A stretch of 61,431 bases of DNA from Lysobacter sp. GTDB taxonomy: Bacteria; Pseudomonadota; Gammaproteobacteria; Xanthomonadales; Xanthomonadaceae. The notes under the pieces were generated by a model. That model made no database searches. It saw only the letters and a program-made list of their open reading frames with translations, and was not told the origin of the DNA. Position 1 is the stretch's first letter, and each line of letters starts with the position of its first letter. The stretch spans positions 1 to 61,431 of the forward strand of contig WYBC01000046.1 in NCBI GenBank assembly GCA_011526085.1, given 5' to 3'. The position numbers were made by a program, and so were the translations under genes. Of the stretch, positions 16,059 to 25,036 are shown piece after piece.

Positions 16059-19000
16059 ATGCGCCTGTCCGACATCTCCATCGAACGGCCGGTCTTCGCG
16101 ACCGTCATGAGCCTGCTGCTCATCGTGCTCGGGCTGATGTCGTACACCCGACTGACCCTGCGCGAACTGCCGGCGATCGATCCGCCGGTGGTGTCGGTGG
16201 ACGTGACCTATCCCGGCGCGTCGGCCGGCGTGGTCGAGACCCGCATCACCCAGGTGCTGGAGGATGCGCTGGCCGGCATCGAAGGCATCGAGAGCCTGCA
16301 GTCGCGCAGCGTCAACGGACGGTCGTCGGTCACCATCGAGTTCACCCTGGATCGCGACATCGAGGCCGCGGCCAACGACGTGCGCGACGCGGTCAGCCGC
16401 GTCGCCGGGCGCCTGCCCGAGGAAGCCGATCCGCCGGAAGTGCAGAAGGCGGACAGCGATTCCGAAGTCATTCTCTGGTTGAACATGAGTTCGACCGGCA
16501 TGGACACCCTGCAGCTGACCGATTACGCCGACCGTTACGTGGTCGATCGCCTGTCCGCGCTCAACGGCGTGTCGCAGGTGCGGGTCGGCGGCCAGCAGCG
16601 CTATGCGATGCGGATCTGGCTGGATCGCGACGCGCTCGCCGCGCGCGGGCTGACCGCGGGCGATGTCGAAAGCGCGCTGCGCGCCGAGAACGTCGAACTG
16701 CCGGCGGGCCGGGTCGAATCCGAGGCCCGCGATTTCACCCTGCGCGTCGAGCGCAGTTATCTCAAGCCCGAAGATTTCGCGCAGATCCCGCTCGGCAAGG
16801 GAAACGACGGCTACGTCGTGCGCCTGGGCGACGTGGCGCGCACCGAGCTGGCGTCGTCCGAGCGCCGCGCGTATTTCCGCAGCAACGGCGTGCCGAACGT
16901 CGGTCTGGGCATCGTGAAGACCTCGACCGCGAACAGCCTGGACGTCGCGCTGGCGGCGCGCGCCGAGGCCGAGCAGATCCAGAAGAGCCTGCCCGAAGGC
17001 ACCCGCATCTTCGTCGCGTTCGACAGCACCATTTTCATCGAGGCCGCGGTGGAGCGGGTGTGGGCGACGCTGTTCGAGGCGATCGCGCTGGTGCTGCTGG
17101 TCATCTGGCTGTTCCTCGGCAGCATGCGCGCGGCGCTGATTCCGGCGGTGACGGTGCCGGTGTGCCTGGTCGCCGCGTTCATCGCGCTGTACGCGTTCGG
17201 GTTCTCGATCAACCTGCTCACGCTGCTGGCGCTGGTGCTGTGCATCGGCCTGGTGGTGGACGACGCCATCGTGGTGCTGGAGAACATCCAGCGCCGCGCC
17301 GATCTCGGCGAACCGGCGCTGGTCGCGGCCAAGCGCGGCACCAAACAGGTCGCGTTCGCGGTGATCTCGACCACCGCGGTGCTGGTCGCGGTGTTCCTGC
17401 CGATCGGTTTTCTCGAAGGCAATACCGGTCGCCTGTTCCGCGAACTGTCGGTGGCGCTGGCGGCGGCGGTCGCCATCTCGGCGCTGGTCGCGCTGACGCT
17501 GACGCCGATGATGTCGTCGAAGCTGGTGCGCCCGCACGACACCGAGAAACCGAACCGCATGCACGCCGGCATCGCCCGCGGGCTCGATGCGGTCTCGCGC
17601 GGCTATCGCCGTCTGCTCGAACGCAGCATCCAGCGGGTGTGGCTGTTCGGCGCGCTGATGGTCGGTGCGCTGGTGGCCAGCGGATTCCTGTTCAAGCTGG
17701 TGCCGAGCGAACTGGCGCCGCCGGAGGATCGCGGCGTGTTCTTCGCGTCGGTGGTCGGGCCCGAGGGCGCAGGCTTCGATTACACCGTCGGCCAGATCCG
17801 GCAGGTCGAGAACGTCCTGCTCAAGCAGGTGGGCGAGGGCAAGCCGATGCAGCGCGTGAACACGCGCGTGCCCGGCGGGTTCGGCGCCAGCGAGGAAATG
17901 CACACCGGCCAGGCGATCGTGTTCCTGCAGGATTGGGACAAGCGCGACGTCACCACCGACGACGTGGTCTCGCAGGTGCGCAAGGACCTCGGTTCGCTGG
18001 CCGGCGTGCGGGTGAATCCGCAGGTGCGTACCGGTCTCACCCGCGGCGGCGGCCAGCCGTTCCAGATCGTGCTCGGCGGTCCCGAATACGCGGAACTCGC
18101 GCAATGGCGCGACCGCGTGCTGGCGCGCCTGGAGAAGAACCCGAATTTCTTTGCCGCCGATTCCGATTACAAGGAAACCCGGCCGCAGATGCGGGTGCTG
18201 ATCGACCGCGCGCGCGCCGCCGATCTCGGCGTGTCGGTGACCGAGATCGGACGCACGCTGGAAACGATGATGGGCAGCCGTCGTGTCACCACCTTCGTCG
18301 ACAACGGCGAGGAGTACGACGTGATCCTGCAGGCCGCCAGCGCCGCGCGCGCGACGCCGTCGGATCTGTCCGCGATCCAGGTGCGCGGCAACAACGGCGA
18401 GCTGGTGCCGCTGTCGAATCTCGTCACCATCAGCGAACTGGCCGAAGCCGGCAGCCTCAACCGCTTCAACCGTCTGCGCGCGATCACCATTTCCGCAGGT
18501 CTCGCGCCGGGCTATCGCATGGGCGACGCCATCGCCTGGGCCGAGCAGGTGGTGCGCGAGGAACTGCCGGACACCGCGCAGATCGACTGGAAGGGCGAGT
18601 CGCGCGAATTCCGGAAGGCCGGCGGCGCGGTGCTGCTGACCTTCGCGATGGCGCTGCTGGTGGTGTACCTGGTGCTGGCGGCGCAGTTCGAGAGCTTCAT
18701 CCATCCGCTGGTGATCATGCTCACCGTGCCGTTGGGCGTGCTCGGCGCGTTGCTCGGGCTGTGGATGGCGGGCAGCACGCTCAACCTGTTCAGCCAGATC
18801 GGCATCGTGATGCTGGTCGGACTCGCGGCGAAGAACGGCATCCTGATCGTCGAATTCGCGAACCAGTTGCGCGACGAAGGCCGCGACGTGCGCGACGCGA
18901 TCCTCGAAGCCTGCGCGGTACGCCTGCGCCCGATCCTGATGACTTCGGTAGCCACGATCATGGGCGCGATCCCGCTGGTCGTCGCCGGCGGTCCCGGTTC

Positions 19001-19181
19001 GGCCAGTCGTTCGACGATCGGTATCGTGGTGATTTTCGGCGTCGCGTTCTCGACCCTGCTGTCGCTGTTCGTGGTGCCGGTGTTCTACCGCTTGCTGGCG
19101 CCGTACACGCGCTCGCCGGAAGCGGTGAAGCACCGGCTGGAGAAACTGGAGGCGGAAACGCCGCAGGTGGGCGGGCATTGA
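16059..19181 (+). CDS. RND efflux pump inner-membrane transporter (HAE1 type)
   Basis: A 1040-residue proton-driven resistance-nodulation-division transporter. The start 'MRLSDISIERPVFATVMSLL' and two repeated halves of ~6 transmembrane helices, each with a large periplasmic loop, fit the AcrB/MexB architecture. The TM4 proton-relay motif 'GLVVDDAIVVLENIQR' is intact, and 'GIVMLVGLAAKNGILIVEFA' marks the second half. Co-transcribed with the adaptor just upstream. Substrate range cannot be read from sequence; related pumps export dyes, detergents or antibiotics. No regulator gene is adjacent. Confidence 0.95.
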   Translation: MRLSDISIERPVFATVMSLLLIVLGLMSYTRLTLRELPAIDPPVVSVDVTYPGASAGVVETRITQVLEDALAGIEGIESLQSRSVNGRSSVTIEFTLDRDIEAAANDVRDAVSRVAGRLPEEADPPEVQKADSDSEVILWLNMSSTGMDTLQLTDYADRYVVDRLSALNGVSQVRVGGQQRYAMRIWLDRDALAARGLTAGDVESALRAENVELPAGRVESEARDFTLRVERSYLKPEDFAQIPLGKGNDGYVVRLGDVARTELASSERRAYFRSNGVPNVGLGIVKTSTANSLDVALAARAEAEQIQKSLPEGTRIFVAFDSTIFIEAAVERVWATLFEAIALVLLVIWLFLGSMRAALIPAVTVPVCLVAAFIALYAFGFSINLLTLLALVLCIGLVVDDAIVVLENIQRRADLGEPALVAAKRGTKQVAFAVISTTAVLVAVFLPIGFLEGNTGRLFRELSVALAAAVAISALVALTLTPMMSSKLVRPHDTEKPNRMHAGIARGLDAVSRGYRRLLERSIQRVWLFGALMVGALVASGFLFKLVPSELAPPEDRGVFFASVVGPEGAGFDYTVGQIRQVENVLLKQVGEGKPMQRVNTRVPGGFGASEEMHTGQAIVFLQDWDKRDVTTDDVVSQVRKDLGSLAGVRVNPQVRTGLTRGGGQPFQIVLGGPEYAELAQWRDRVLARLEKNPNFFAADSDYKETRPQMRVLIDRARAADLGVSVTEIGRTLETMMGSRRVTTFVDNGEEYDVILQAASAARATPSDLSAIQVRGNNGELVPLSNLVTISELAEAGSLNRFNRLRAITISAGLAPGYRMGDAIAWAEQVVREELPDTAQIDWKGESREFRKAGGAVLLTFAMALLVVYLVLAAQFESFIHPLVIMLTVPLGVLGALLGLWMAGSTLNLFSQIGIVMLVGLAAKNGILIVEFANQLRDEGRDVRDAILEACAVRLRPILMTSVATIMGAIPLVVAGGPGSASRSTIGIVVIFGVAFSTLLSLFVVPVFYRLLAPYTRSPEAVKHRLEKLEAETPQVGGH

Positions 19182-19186
19182 GCATG

Positions 19187-19206
19187 GGGTGCGCGGAGGC
19201 GCACCC
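19187..19206. terminator. Hairpin between convergent efflux and macro-domain genes
   Basis: An 8-bp perfect stem GGGTGCGC (19187-19194) with GCGCACCC (19199-19206) and a GGAG loop lies between the pump stop codon and the stop codon of the convergent macro-domain gene. There is no T-run, so termination is uncertain. Confidence 0.4.
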
Positions 19207-19718
19207 TATGTCGTCAGTGCGTTGCGGTAGCGCTCGGCCATCGCCGCATCGAATGCGCAGAACAACACGTGCATGCCGTCGCCCGCATGCGCGCGCACGC
19301 TGCGCACCGCGATCTCGACCGCCTGGTCCGGCGGATAGCCGAACACGCCGCAGCCGATCGCCGGGAATGCGATCGACACGATGCCGTGTTCCGCCGCCAG
19401 CCGCAGGCTTTCGCGATAACAGCTCGCCAGTTGTTCGGGTTCCCCCGCGCGACCACCGGACCAGACCGGTCCGACGGTGTGGATGATCCAGCGCGCCGGC
19501 AGGTCGAAGCCGGGCGTGATCCGCGCCTCGCCGGTGGGGCAACGCACGAAGGGCTGCACCATCGGAATGCGTTTGCAGGCCTGCGGCAGTTCCGGTCCGG
19601 CCGCGCGATGGATCGCGCCGTCCACGCCCCCGCCGCCGGCCAAGGCCTGGTTGGCGGCGTTGACGATGGCGTCCACCGCCAGGGTGGTGATGTCGGTCTG
19701 CAGGGCTTCCAGTCGCAT
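19206..19718 (-). CDS. Macro-domain protein (O-acetyl-ADP-ribose deacetylase type)
   Basis: A 170-residue single macro domain. '[29 protein letters not shown]' carries the adenine-contacting Asp, the NAAN motif and the glycine-rich loop, and '[12 protein letters not shown]' forms the distal ribose-binding loop. These match the YmdB/MacroD class that deacetylates O-acetyl-ADP-ribose or removes mono-ADP-ribose from proteins. No ADP-ribosyltransferase gene is adjacent. It is convergent with the efflux pump and divergent from the next gene, so it is probably monocistronic. Confidence 0.93.
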   Translation of the reverse strand: MRLEALQTDITTLAVDAIVNAANQALAGGGGVDGAIHRAAGPELPQACKRIPMVQPFVRCPTGEARITPGFDLPARWIIHTVGPVWSGGRAGEPEQLASCYRESLRLAAEHGIVSIAFPAIGCGVFGYPPDQAVEIAVRSVRAHAGDGMHVLFCAFDAAMAERYRNALTT

Positions 19719-19788
19719 CCGGGCAGCATAGCCCGTGCCGCGCTATGCTGAGCCTGCGCCGATTCCGGGGGAACAGGATGGAAACCGC

Positions 19789-20136
19789 ATGAACGCTCCG
19801 AACCAGGTCCCGCAGGCGGTCATCGATGCCCTGCGGCGCGGCGACAAGATGACCGCGATCAAGCTGGTCCGCGAATTGACCGGCGACGATCTCAAGGCGG
19901 CGATGCAGATGGTGCAGCAGGTCGCGACGCAACTGCAGGCGCAGGGCAAGGACCATTCCGGCCCGCACACCACCCCCGAAACCGCGGGCCAGCGACAGAA
20001 CCGCGAACACACGCAGGAAATCATGGCCGGCCGGCGCGTGCCGACGGTGATGCCGGGCGACAAGGGCGGCCGCGGATTGGTCTGGTGGCTGCTGATCGTG
20101 CTGGCCGCGGGCTGGTTCTTCTTCGGTCGCGGATGA
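19789..20136 (+). CDS. Tail-anchored small protein with L7/L12-like helix segment
   Basis: A 115-residue protein. Residues ~8-45 ('VIDALRRGDKMTAIKLVRELTGDDLKAAMQMV', given here as a landmark in pieces: 'AIKLVRELTG', 'DLKAAMQMV') resemble the C-terminal helical segment of ribosomal protein L7/L12. A polar linker follows, and a single hydrophobic helix near the C-terminus ('VWWLLIVLAAGWFFF') would anchor it in the membrane. ATG 19789 is chosen because the similarity starts soon after it. Proteins with this layout exist in Xanthomonadaceae without assigned function. Membrane-associated interaction with translation factors is speculation. Confidence 0.75.
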   Translation: MNAPNQVPQAVIDALRRGDKMTAIKLVRELTGDDLKAAMQMVQQVATQLQAQGKDHSGPHTTPETAGQRQNREHTQEIMAGRRVPTVMPGDKGGRGLVWWLLIVLAAGWFFFGRG

Positions 20137-20177
20137 CGCGGGTCGGGGCATCGCGTCGTCGGGCGTAGAATGCCCTC

Positions 20178-20975
20178 ATGTCCGAACACTCTCCCTACGG
20201 CCGCGCCGTCCCGCCTTCCGGCGACGCCACGCGCCAGCGCCGCGATGCCGAACTCCGCATCCATGGCCTGAACGCGGTGCGCGCGGTGTTCGCGCATCGC
20301 CCGCACGCCATCCGCAAGCTCTATCTGGCCGAAGCACGCATCCCGCAACTGCAGCCGCTGCTGAAATGGTGCGTGGCCAACCGCGTGGGCTATCGCGTGG
20401 TCGATCCGGCCGATCTGCAGAAACTCGCCGCCAGCGCGCATCACGAAGGCGTGGTCGCCGAGGTGCTGCGCGAAGAGCCGCAGTCGCTGACGGTCTGGCT
20501 GCGCGAACTGCCGCCCGGCCCGTGCTGCGCGCTGTGGCTCGACGGCGTGGGCAATCCGCACAACCTCGGCGCGATCCTGCGCTCGGCCGCGCATTTCGGC
20601 ATCGCCGCCGCGCTGCTGCCCAAGCATTCGCCGCTGGCGCTGTCCGGCGCCGCGGCGCGCGTGGCCGAAGGCGGCGCCGAAGCGGTGCCGTTCGTGCGCC
20701 TGGGACGCGAGGACAACGCCATCGCGCAGTTGCGCGGCGCCGGCTTCGCGCTCGCCGCCACCGTGGTCCGCGGCGGCGGCGATCTGTTCGCGACGAAACT
20801 CCCGCAGCGTCTGGTCTACGTGCTCGGTGCCGAAGGCGAGGGCATGGACGCGGAACTCGCGAAAGCCTGCGACCTGCGCTTGTCGATTCCCGGCAGCGGC
20901 GCGGTCGAAAGCCTCAACGTCGCCGCGGCGACAGCGGTGCTGCTGGCGGAGTGGTCGCGCGCGCAGCGCCGGTAA
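20178..20975 (+). CDS. TrmH/SpoU-family RNA 2'-O-ribose methyltransferase
   Basis: A 265-residue SPOUT methyltransferase that transfers methyl from SAM to a ribose 2'-OH in rRNA or tRNA. An N-terminal substrate-binding domain (residues ~25-100) precedes the knotted catalytic domain. Motif 1 is 'NPHNLGAILRSA', with the catalytic Arg; motif 2 is 'VLGAEGEGM'; motif 3 is 'IPGSGAVESLNVAAATAVLL'. The layout resembles RlmB (23S rRNA G2251) but the target nucleotide cannot be fixed here, so no symbol is given. Confidence 0.92.
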   Translation: MSEHSPYGRAVPPSGDATRQRRDAELRIHGLNAVRAVFAHRPHAIRKLYLAEARIPQLQPLLKWCVANRVGYRVVDPADLQKLAASAHHEGVVAEVLREEPQSLTVWLRELPPGPCCALWLDGVGNPHNLGAILRSAAHFGIAAALLPKHSPLALSGAAARVAEGGAEAVPFVRLGREDNAIAQLRGAGFALAATVVRGGGDLFATKLPQRLVYVLGAEGEGMDAELAKACDLRLSIPGSGAVESLNVAAATAVLLAEWSRAQRR

Positions 20976-21027
20976 CGCGGCTCCGGTAGCGCGGGCTGAC
21001 CAGCCTCCGGCTGTTGAAAACCAGCCC

Positions 21028-21069
21028 GCTTCACCGTTCGTGAAGCAAGTGCAGCGGCCTCAAGGCCGC
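21028..21069. repeat. Two small hairpins, probably a dispersed intergenic element
   Basis: GCTTCAC-CGTTC-GTGAAGC (21028-21046) is followed by GCGGCCT-CA-AGGCCGC (21054-21069). They lie downstream of the methyltransferase and of the convergent RebB gene, and could terminate either. The 'AGCGGCCTCAAGGCCGCT' core looks like a repeated element of this family; not verifiable here. Confidence 0.5.
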
Positions 21070-21123
21070 TCTACCGAACAGCGGAGGTGCGATGAGCGGT
21101 GAGCGCATCGCCACCCCATGCCT

Positions 21124-21795
21124 TCACGCCATCCGCTTGATCGCCTGCAGCACCGCTTCGTATTCCGTCGACTTTTCCGGCTCGCGGAGCATCGCCGCCA
21201 GGGTGGCCGCGAGCGCCGCTTCCTGCAGGATGTGCACCATGTTGTCGTGGGTGACGCGGTTCATGGTGTCGAGCGCGTGCGCCATCGCGTCGACGCTGCC
21301 GTGCAGGCCGGACAGGAAGGCCTGCGAATGGCCCAGTACGGTCTCGTTGGAGAACGTCACCGCGGCGCGGATCTGATCGACGATCCCGTGCCCTGTCGTG
21401 TCGGCGCTCGTGGCGTCGGCTTCGGCGGACGGCGATGCGTCGGCCATCGGCGCCGCTTTCAGCGACATCGGCTGATTGCGGAACGCGTTCAGCACGGTCA
21501 GCAGGCTGGTGAGATTGTCGGCGACGCCGGTCTGCGCGACCTTGTCGGTCGCGCCGGCCGCGGCGGTGGTGTCGAGCGAATAGATCTGCATCACGCCCTG
21601 ATTCGCGGCCGCCTGCGCCAGCACGTTCTGCTGTTGCTGCGCCGCGACCGCGTTCTCGAACAGGATGCCGGTCGAATGCGCGAGCGTCTGGTAGATCGAA
21701 CTCATCGCGAACGCGGGAGATTCGGCGACCACCTTGACGTTGCTCTGGGTGATGGAATCGGTGATCTGGTCGTTGACGGCGGTCGGGAATGCCAT
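21124..21795 (-). CDS. RebB-family R-body-related protein
   Basis: A 223-residue protein. The first ~75 residues match the RebB ('killing trait') family: 'VNDQITDSITQSNVKVV', 'SPAFAMSSIYQTLAHSTG', 'NAVAAQQQQNVLAQAAANQGV'. In Caedibacter and other bacteria, Reb proteins assemble into R-bodies, coiled protein ribbons that unroll and burst membranes. Here a further ~150 residues, rich in Ala and predicted helix, follow the RebB domain, making it longer than the usual ~100-residue RebB. AAGGAG 6 bases before ATG 21795 supports the start. No second reb gene or sigma/regulator gene is adjacent, so ribbon assembly is uncertain. Confidence 0.83.
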   Translation of the reverse strand: MAFPTAVNDQITDSITQSNVKVVAESPAFAMSSIYQTLAHSTGILFENAVAAQQQQNVLAQAAANQGVMQIYSLDTTAAAGATDKVAQTGVADNLTSLLTVLNAFRNQPMSLKAAPMADASPSAEADATSADTTGHGIVDQIRAAVTFSNETVLGHSQAFLSGLHGSVDAMAHALDTMNRVTHDNMVHILQEAALAATLAAMLREPEKSTEYEAVLQAIKRMA

Positions 21796-21853
21796 GGGTC
21801 TCTCCTTGATCCGGGGTTGGGTGCTGTGGGGTGCGGGCGTGCGGCGTCGCCGC

Positions 21854-23284
21854 TCAGGGTGTGGCGGCCGCGGGCTTCGGCGCGCTGCCGAAACCGCCGT
21901 CGGCCGATGCGGCGAGATACGCGAACACGGCATAGGCGGCGGTGTTCTGCGCCAGCGCCGCGGGATCGATCTTGTCGAGGGTGTCGTCGGGCGTGTGGTG
22001 CAGATCGAAATAATCGCTGCCGTCCTGGCCCAGCCAGGCCCAGGCCGCGCCTTCGGCGGCGATCGGGCCCACGTCCGGGCCGGGGCCGCCCTTGGCCATC
22101 GCCTCGATGCCCAGCGGTTTCAGCGCGTCGGCGATGCGCGCGGCGGCGGCCTGCGCATGCGGTGCGGCATTGGTGTTGAAACCGTAGATGCGGCCGGCGC
22201 CGAAATCGCTTTCGGCGACCAGCTGATGCCGCTCGACCGCGGCCTTGTGCTGCTCGGCGTAGGCCTTGCCGCCGTAAAGGCCCTGTTCCTCGTTCGCGAA
22301 CGCGATCACGCGGATCGTGCGCGGCGGACGCTGCGCCTTCGGCAATTGCGCGATGAGATGGCCCGCGCCCATGGTGATGGCGACGCCGGCGCCGTCGTCC
22401 ACCGCGCCGGTGCCGAGGTCCCAGGAATCCAGGTGGCCGCCGATTACGACGACCTCTTCGCGCAGCGTGCGATCGCTACCGGTGATCTCGCCGATCACGT
22501 TGAACGACGACGCGGTGCCGTCCCAGCCGCAGTCCAGCGCGATGCGGATGCGCAGCGGCTTGCCGAGCGCGAGCAGACGCGTCAACTGCTCGGCGTCGGG
22601 CAGCGCCAGCGCGGCGGAGGGGATCGGCGTGAGCCCGTCGTCGAAGCGGGTGACGCCGGTGTGCGGGTAGCGGTGCTGTTCGGTGCCCGCGGAGCGCATC
22701 ACGTAACCGACCGCGCCGGCGCGGATCGCCGCGCTCGGCCCGCGGCTGCGGATCCGGCTGGCGGGTCCGTAGCCGTTGCCGTCGCGGGCGCGCTGCATGG
22801 TGTAGTCGACGAAGGCGATCTTGCCCGCCAGCGATCCGGCGGGCGCGGCTTCCAGCGCGGCGAGGTCCTGGAAGCGCACGACTTCGCCTTCGACCGTGCC
22901 GCCGGGGCTGCCGCCCAGCGCGGTCAGGTGCAGCGGCTGCGCGTTGTCGCCCAGCACCGCGCCGTGCTCGCTGCGCCGCACCCATTTCGGAAAACTCACC
23001 GGCTGCAGCCACACCTTGTCGTAACCCAGCGATTTGAACTTCGCTTCGGCCCAGCGCACGGCGCGCGCGTCGGCCTCGCTGCCGGCCAGCCGCGGGCCGA
23101 TTTCCGTGGTCAGCGATTCCACCACCTGCAACGAGGTGCGGTCCTGCAGCGCCCGTTCGCGCAGCTGCGCGGCGGTGGCGAAGGCCGGATCGGGAATGCG
23201 GGTTTCGCGCGGCGGCGCGGCCAGCGCGGCGGACGCCGCGATGGTCGCGGCGAGCATGGCGGCAAGCATCGGACTGGAACGCAT
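21854..23284 (-). CDS. Exported M28-family zinc peptidase (PGCP/CPQ-like)
   Basis: A 476-residue secreted aminopeptidase or carboxypeptidase. A signal peptide (hydrophobic core to 'SAALAAP') is followed by a protease-associated insert, then the M28 catalytic domain. Zinc ligands are visible in 'GGHLDSWDLGTGAVDDG' (His and Asp), 'FANEEQGLYGG' (catalytic Glu and ligand Glu), 'AESDFGAG' (Asp) and 'LHHTPDDTLDKI' (His). The pattern is closest to plasma glutamate carboxypeptidase/Q-type dipeptidases. A role in scavenging extracellular dipeptides is likely. ATG 23284 is chosen because the signal peptide begins there. Confidence 0.92.
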   Translation of the reverse strand: MRSSPMLAAMLAATIAASAALAAPPRETRIPDPAFATAAQLRERALQDRTSLQVVESLTTEIGPRLAGSEADARAVRWAEAKFKSLGYDKVWLQPVSFPKWVRRSEHGAVLGDNAQPLHLTALGGSPGGTVEGEVVRFQDLAALEAAPAGSLAGKIAFVDYTMQRARDGNGYGPASRIRSRGPSAAIRAGAVGYVMRSAGTEQHRYPHTGVTRFDDGLTPIPSAALALPDAEQLTRLLALGKPLRIRIALDCGWDGTASSFNVIGEITGSDRTLREEVVVIGGHLDSWDLGTGAVDDGAGVAITMGAGHLIAQLPKAQRPPRTIRVIAFANEEQGLYGGKAYAEQHKAAVERHQLVAESDFGAGRIYGFNTNAAPHAQAAAARIADALKPLGIEAMAKGGPGPDVGPIAAEGAAWAWLGQDGSDYFDLHHTPDDTLDKIDPAALAQNTAAYAVFAYLAASADGGFGSAPKPAAATP

Positions 23285-23310
23285 CCCGGGTGTCTCCGGC
23301 CTGAAAAGAC

Positions 23311-23340
23311 GAAGCCGCGAGCGTAACAGCCCGCGGCTTC
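23311..23340 (-). terminator. Probable terminator of mscL
   Basis: A 9-bp perfect stem GAAGCCGCG (23311-23319) with CGCGGCTTC (23332-23340). Read on the minus strand, downstream of mscL, it runs into GTCTTTTC. It also lies just upstream of the M28 peptidase start and would separate the two genes. Confidence 0.6.
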
Positions 23341-23389
23341 CCGTGGCCCTGCCGTCGGTCACGCCGGGCGCGACCGGTGCGGCCGGGTA

Positions 23390-23806
23390 TTACGGGGCCT
23401 GCTTTTTCATCATGTCGCGGATTTCGCGCAGCAGCAGCACGTCTTCCGCCGGTTCGGCGGGCGCAGCGGCTTCGGCCTTCTTCATCCGGTTCATGACCTT
23501 GATCACCATGAACAGCACGAACGCGATGATGGTGAAGTCGATGACGGTCTGGATGAAGGCGCCGTACTTGATCGCGACCGCGGCCGCGGTCTCCTTGCCG
23601 TCGGGGCCGATCACCGCGTCCTGCAGCACGTAGGCCGCCTTGCTGAAATCGACGCCGCCGGTGAGATTGCCGATGACCGGCATGATCACACCGTCGACCA
23701 GCGCGCCGACGATCTTGCCGAAGGCCGCGCCGATGACCACGCCGACCGCCAGATCGACGACGTTGCCCTTCATCGCGAACTCTTTGAATTCCGAGATCAT
23801 GCCCAT
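23390..23806 (-). CDS. mscL: Large-conductance mechanosensitive channel
   Basis: A 138-residue protein, the usual MscL length. It forms a homopentameric inner-membrane pore that opens under membrane tension to release osmolytes during hypo-osmotic shock. The pore-lining first helix '[24 protein letters not shown]' (shown in the pattern '[14 protein letters not shown]') and the second helix '[19 protein letters not shown]' are intact, with the cytoplasmic bundle '[10 protein letters not shown]' at the C-terminus. Start at ATG 23806, with GGAG 8 bases upstream; ATG 23800 is an alternative. Confidence 0.97.
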   Translation of the reverse strand: MGMISEFKEFAMKGNVVDLAVGVVIGAAFGKIVGALVDGVIMPVIGNLTGGVDFSKAAYVLQDAVIGPDGKETAAAVAIKYGAFIQTVIDFTIIAFVLFMVIKVMNRMKKAEAAAPAEPAEDVLLLREIRDMMKKQAP

Positions 23807-23885
23807 GAACCGCGCTCCCCGAGGTGGATTGTGTGAACGAGTCTAGTGCGCGGCCGCGGCGCTGTGCAGGCGTGCGCGGCTTTTT

Positions 23886-24608
23886 TCAGCGCGGCGGGGC
23901 GATCCGGCAATCGAGGCGGATCAGGTCGTCCAGCGCGCCTTCGCAAACGTCGCCCGGCTGCAGCGCAGCCACGCCGGCGGGCGTGCCCATGAAGATCAGG
24001 TCGCCGGCGCGCAGGGCGTACAGCTTCGACAGCTCGTGCAGAATGTCGGGCACGTCCCAGATCAACTGGTCGAGCGTGGACTGCTGGCGCAGTACGCCGT
24101 TAACCCGCAGCGACAGCGTGCGCGGGGCCAGCGCGCCGACCTCGGCCGCCGGCACCAGGACGCTGATCGGTGCGGATTCGTCGAACGCCTTGGCGATGTC
24201 CCACGGCAGGCCCTTGGCCTTGGCGGCGGCCTGCAGGTCGCGACGGGTGAGGTCCAGGCCGATGGCGTAGCCGAAGATCAGGGCATGGGCATCTGCCGGA
24301 TCGATCACGCCGGGCGGGGCGTCCGCGCCCAGCGCGACCACCAGTTCGATTTCGTGGTGGAGATCCTGCGTGCCCGGCGGATAGGCGGCGACGCCGTCGG
24401 TCACCAGCGCGTCGGCGGGCTTGAGGAAGAACACCGGCGTGCCGCGTTCGGCCTTCGAGGCCGGGGCGGCGGCGCCCATTTCGCGGGCGTGATCGGCGAA
24501 ATTGCGGCCCACGCAGTAGATGCGGCGGACCGGGAACATGCCGGAGGTGTCGCGTCCGCGCACGGGAACGCGTGCGGCGACGGCGGCGGGAAGGAGGTCG
24601 TGGTTCAT
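23886..24608 (-). CDS. Fumarylacetoacetate hydrolase family protein
   Basis: A 240-residue single-domain FAH-fold enzyme. 'IYCVGRNFADHA' opens the catalytic domain, 'FFLKPADALV' and 'HHEIELVVALG' carry the divalent-metal acidic residues, and 'LIWDVPDILHELSK' and 'GDLIFMGTPAGVAALQPGD' are family signatures. Members hydrolyse or decarboxylate beta-diketo acids, acylpyruvates or oxaloacetate; the short length suggests acylpyruvase or oxaloacetate decarboxylase type. The substrate is not determined. It is 79 bases upstream of mscL on the same strand. Confidence 0.92.
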   Translation of the reverse strand: MNHDLLPAAVAARVPVRGRDTSGMFPVRRIYCVGRNFADHAREMGAAAPASKAERGTPVFFLKPADALVTDGVAAYPPGTQDLHHEIELVVALGADAPPGVIDPADAHALIFGYAIGLDLTRRDLQAAAKAKGLPWDIAKAFDESAPISVLVPAAEVGALAPRTLSLRVNGVLRQQSTLDQLIWDVPDILHELSKLYALRAGDLIFMGTPAGVAALQPGDVCEGALDDLIRLDCRIAPPR

Positions 24609-24690
24609 GCCCGCATGATCGCGCGGGCACGGGGGGCGCGTCGAGGGTCGTGCGCCGGTCGGCGTGCGACGGCTGGCGATCGATCGCGGC

Positions 24691-24975
24691 TCAGCGGCCG
24701 GCGGTGAGCACCGGCTTGCGCAGGACGCGGTATTCGCCTTCGAGCGTCTTCGGATCGGCCGCGACCGGCTGGCCGCGACGGCGCCATGCCCGCGACAACA
24801 ACCCCACCGTCAGCATCGCCGCGCCGACGGCCAGCCCGATCACCAGCAGCAGCGCCAGCACGGCCACCCCGAACAGGGCGAGCACGATCCGCAGCAGACG
24901 ATGGCGAGGCTTGCGCGGCGCGAAGAAATCGCGGACGCGGTGGCGGTGACGATGGAACAGGGAGGAAGCGAACAT
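24691..24975 (-). CDS. Small membrane protein, hypothetical
   Basis: A 94-residue protein with a basic His/Arg-rich N-terminus ('HRHRHRVRDFF') and a single long or hairpin hydrophobic segment (residues ~28-58), then a polar tail. No family is recognised. It is divergent from the Rieske gene (61 bases between starts). Coding status is supported by length, a normal start and lack of any competing gene. Confidence 0.6.
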   Translation of the reverse strand: MFASSLFHRHRHRVRDFFAPRKPRHRLLRIVLALFGVAVLALLLVIGLAVGAAMLTVGLLSRAWRRRGQPVAADPKTLEGEYRVLRKPVLTAGR

Positions 24976-25036
24976 GCGGCGTGTCGTGACACACTAGGAA
25001 TGGCCTGCGGCCGGTCGCCGCAGTATCGGACGCCCG

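Noticed and set aside
14862-19178. Open frames over 1400 codons on both strands in the efflux region
   Set aside because: They are out-of-frame shadows of the RND adaptor and pump: low-complexity Arg/Ala/Gly composition and no domain match, while the in-frame genes show full motifs.
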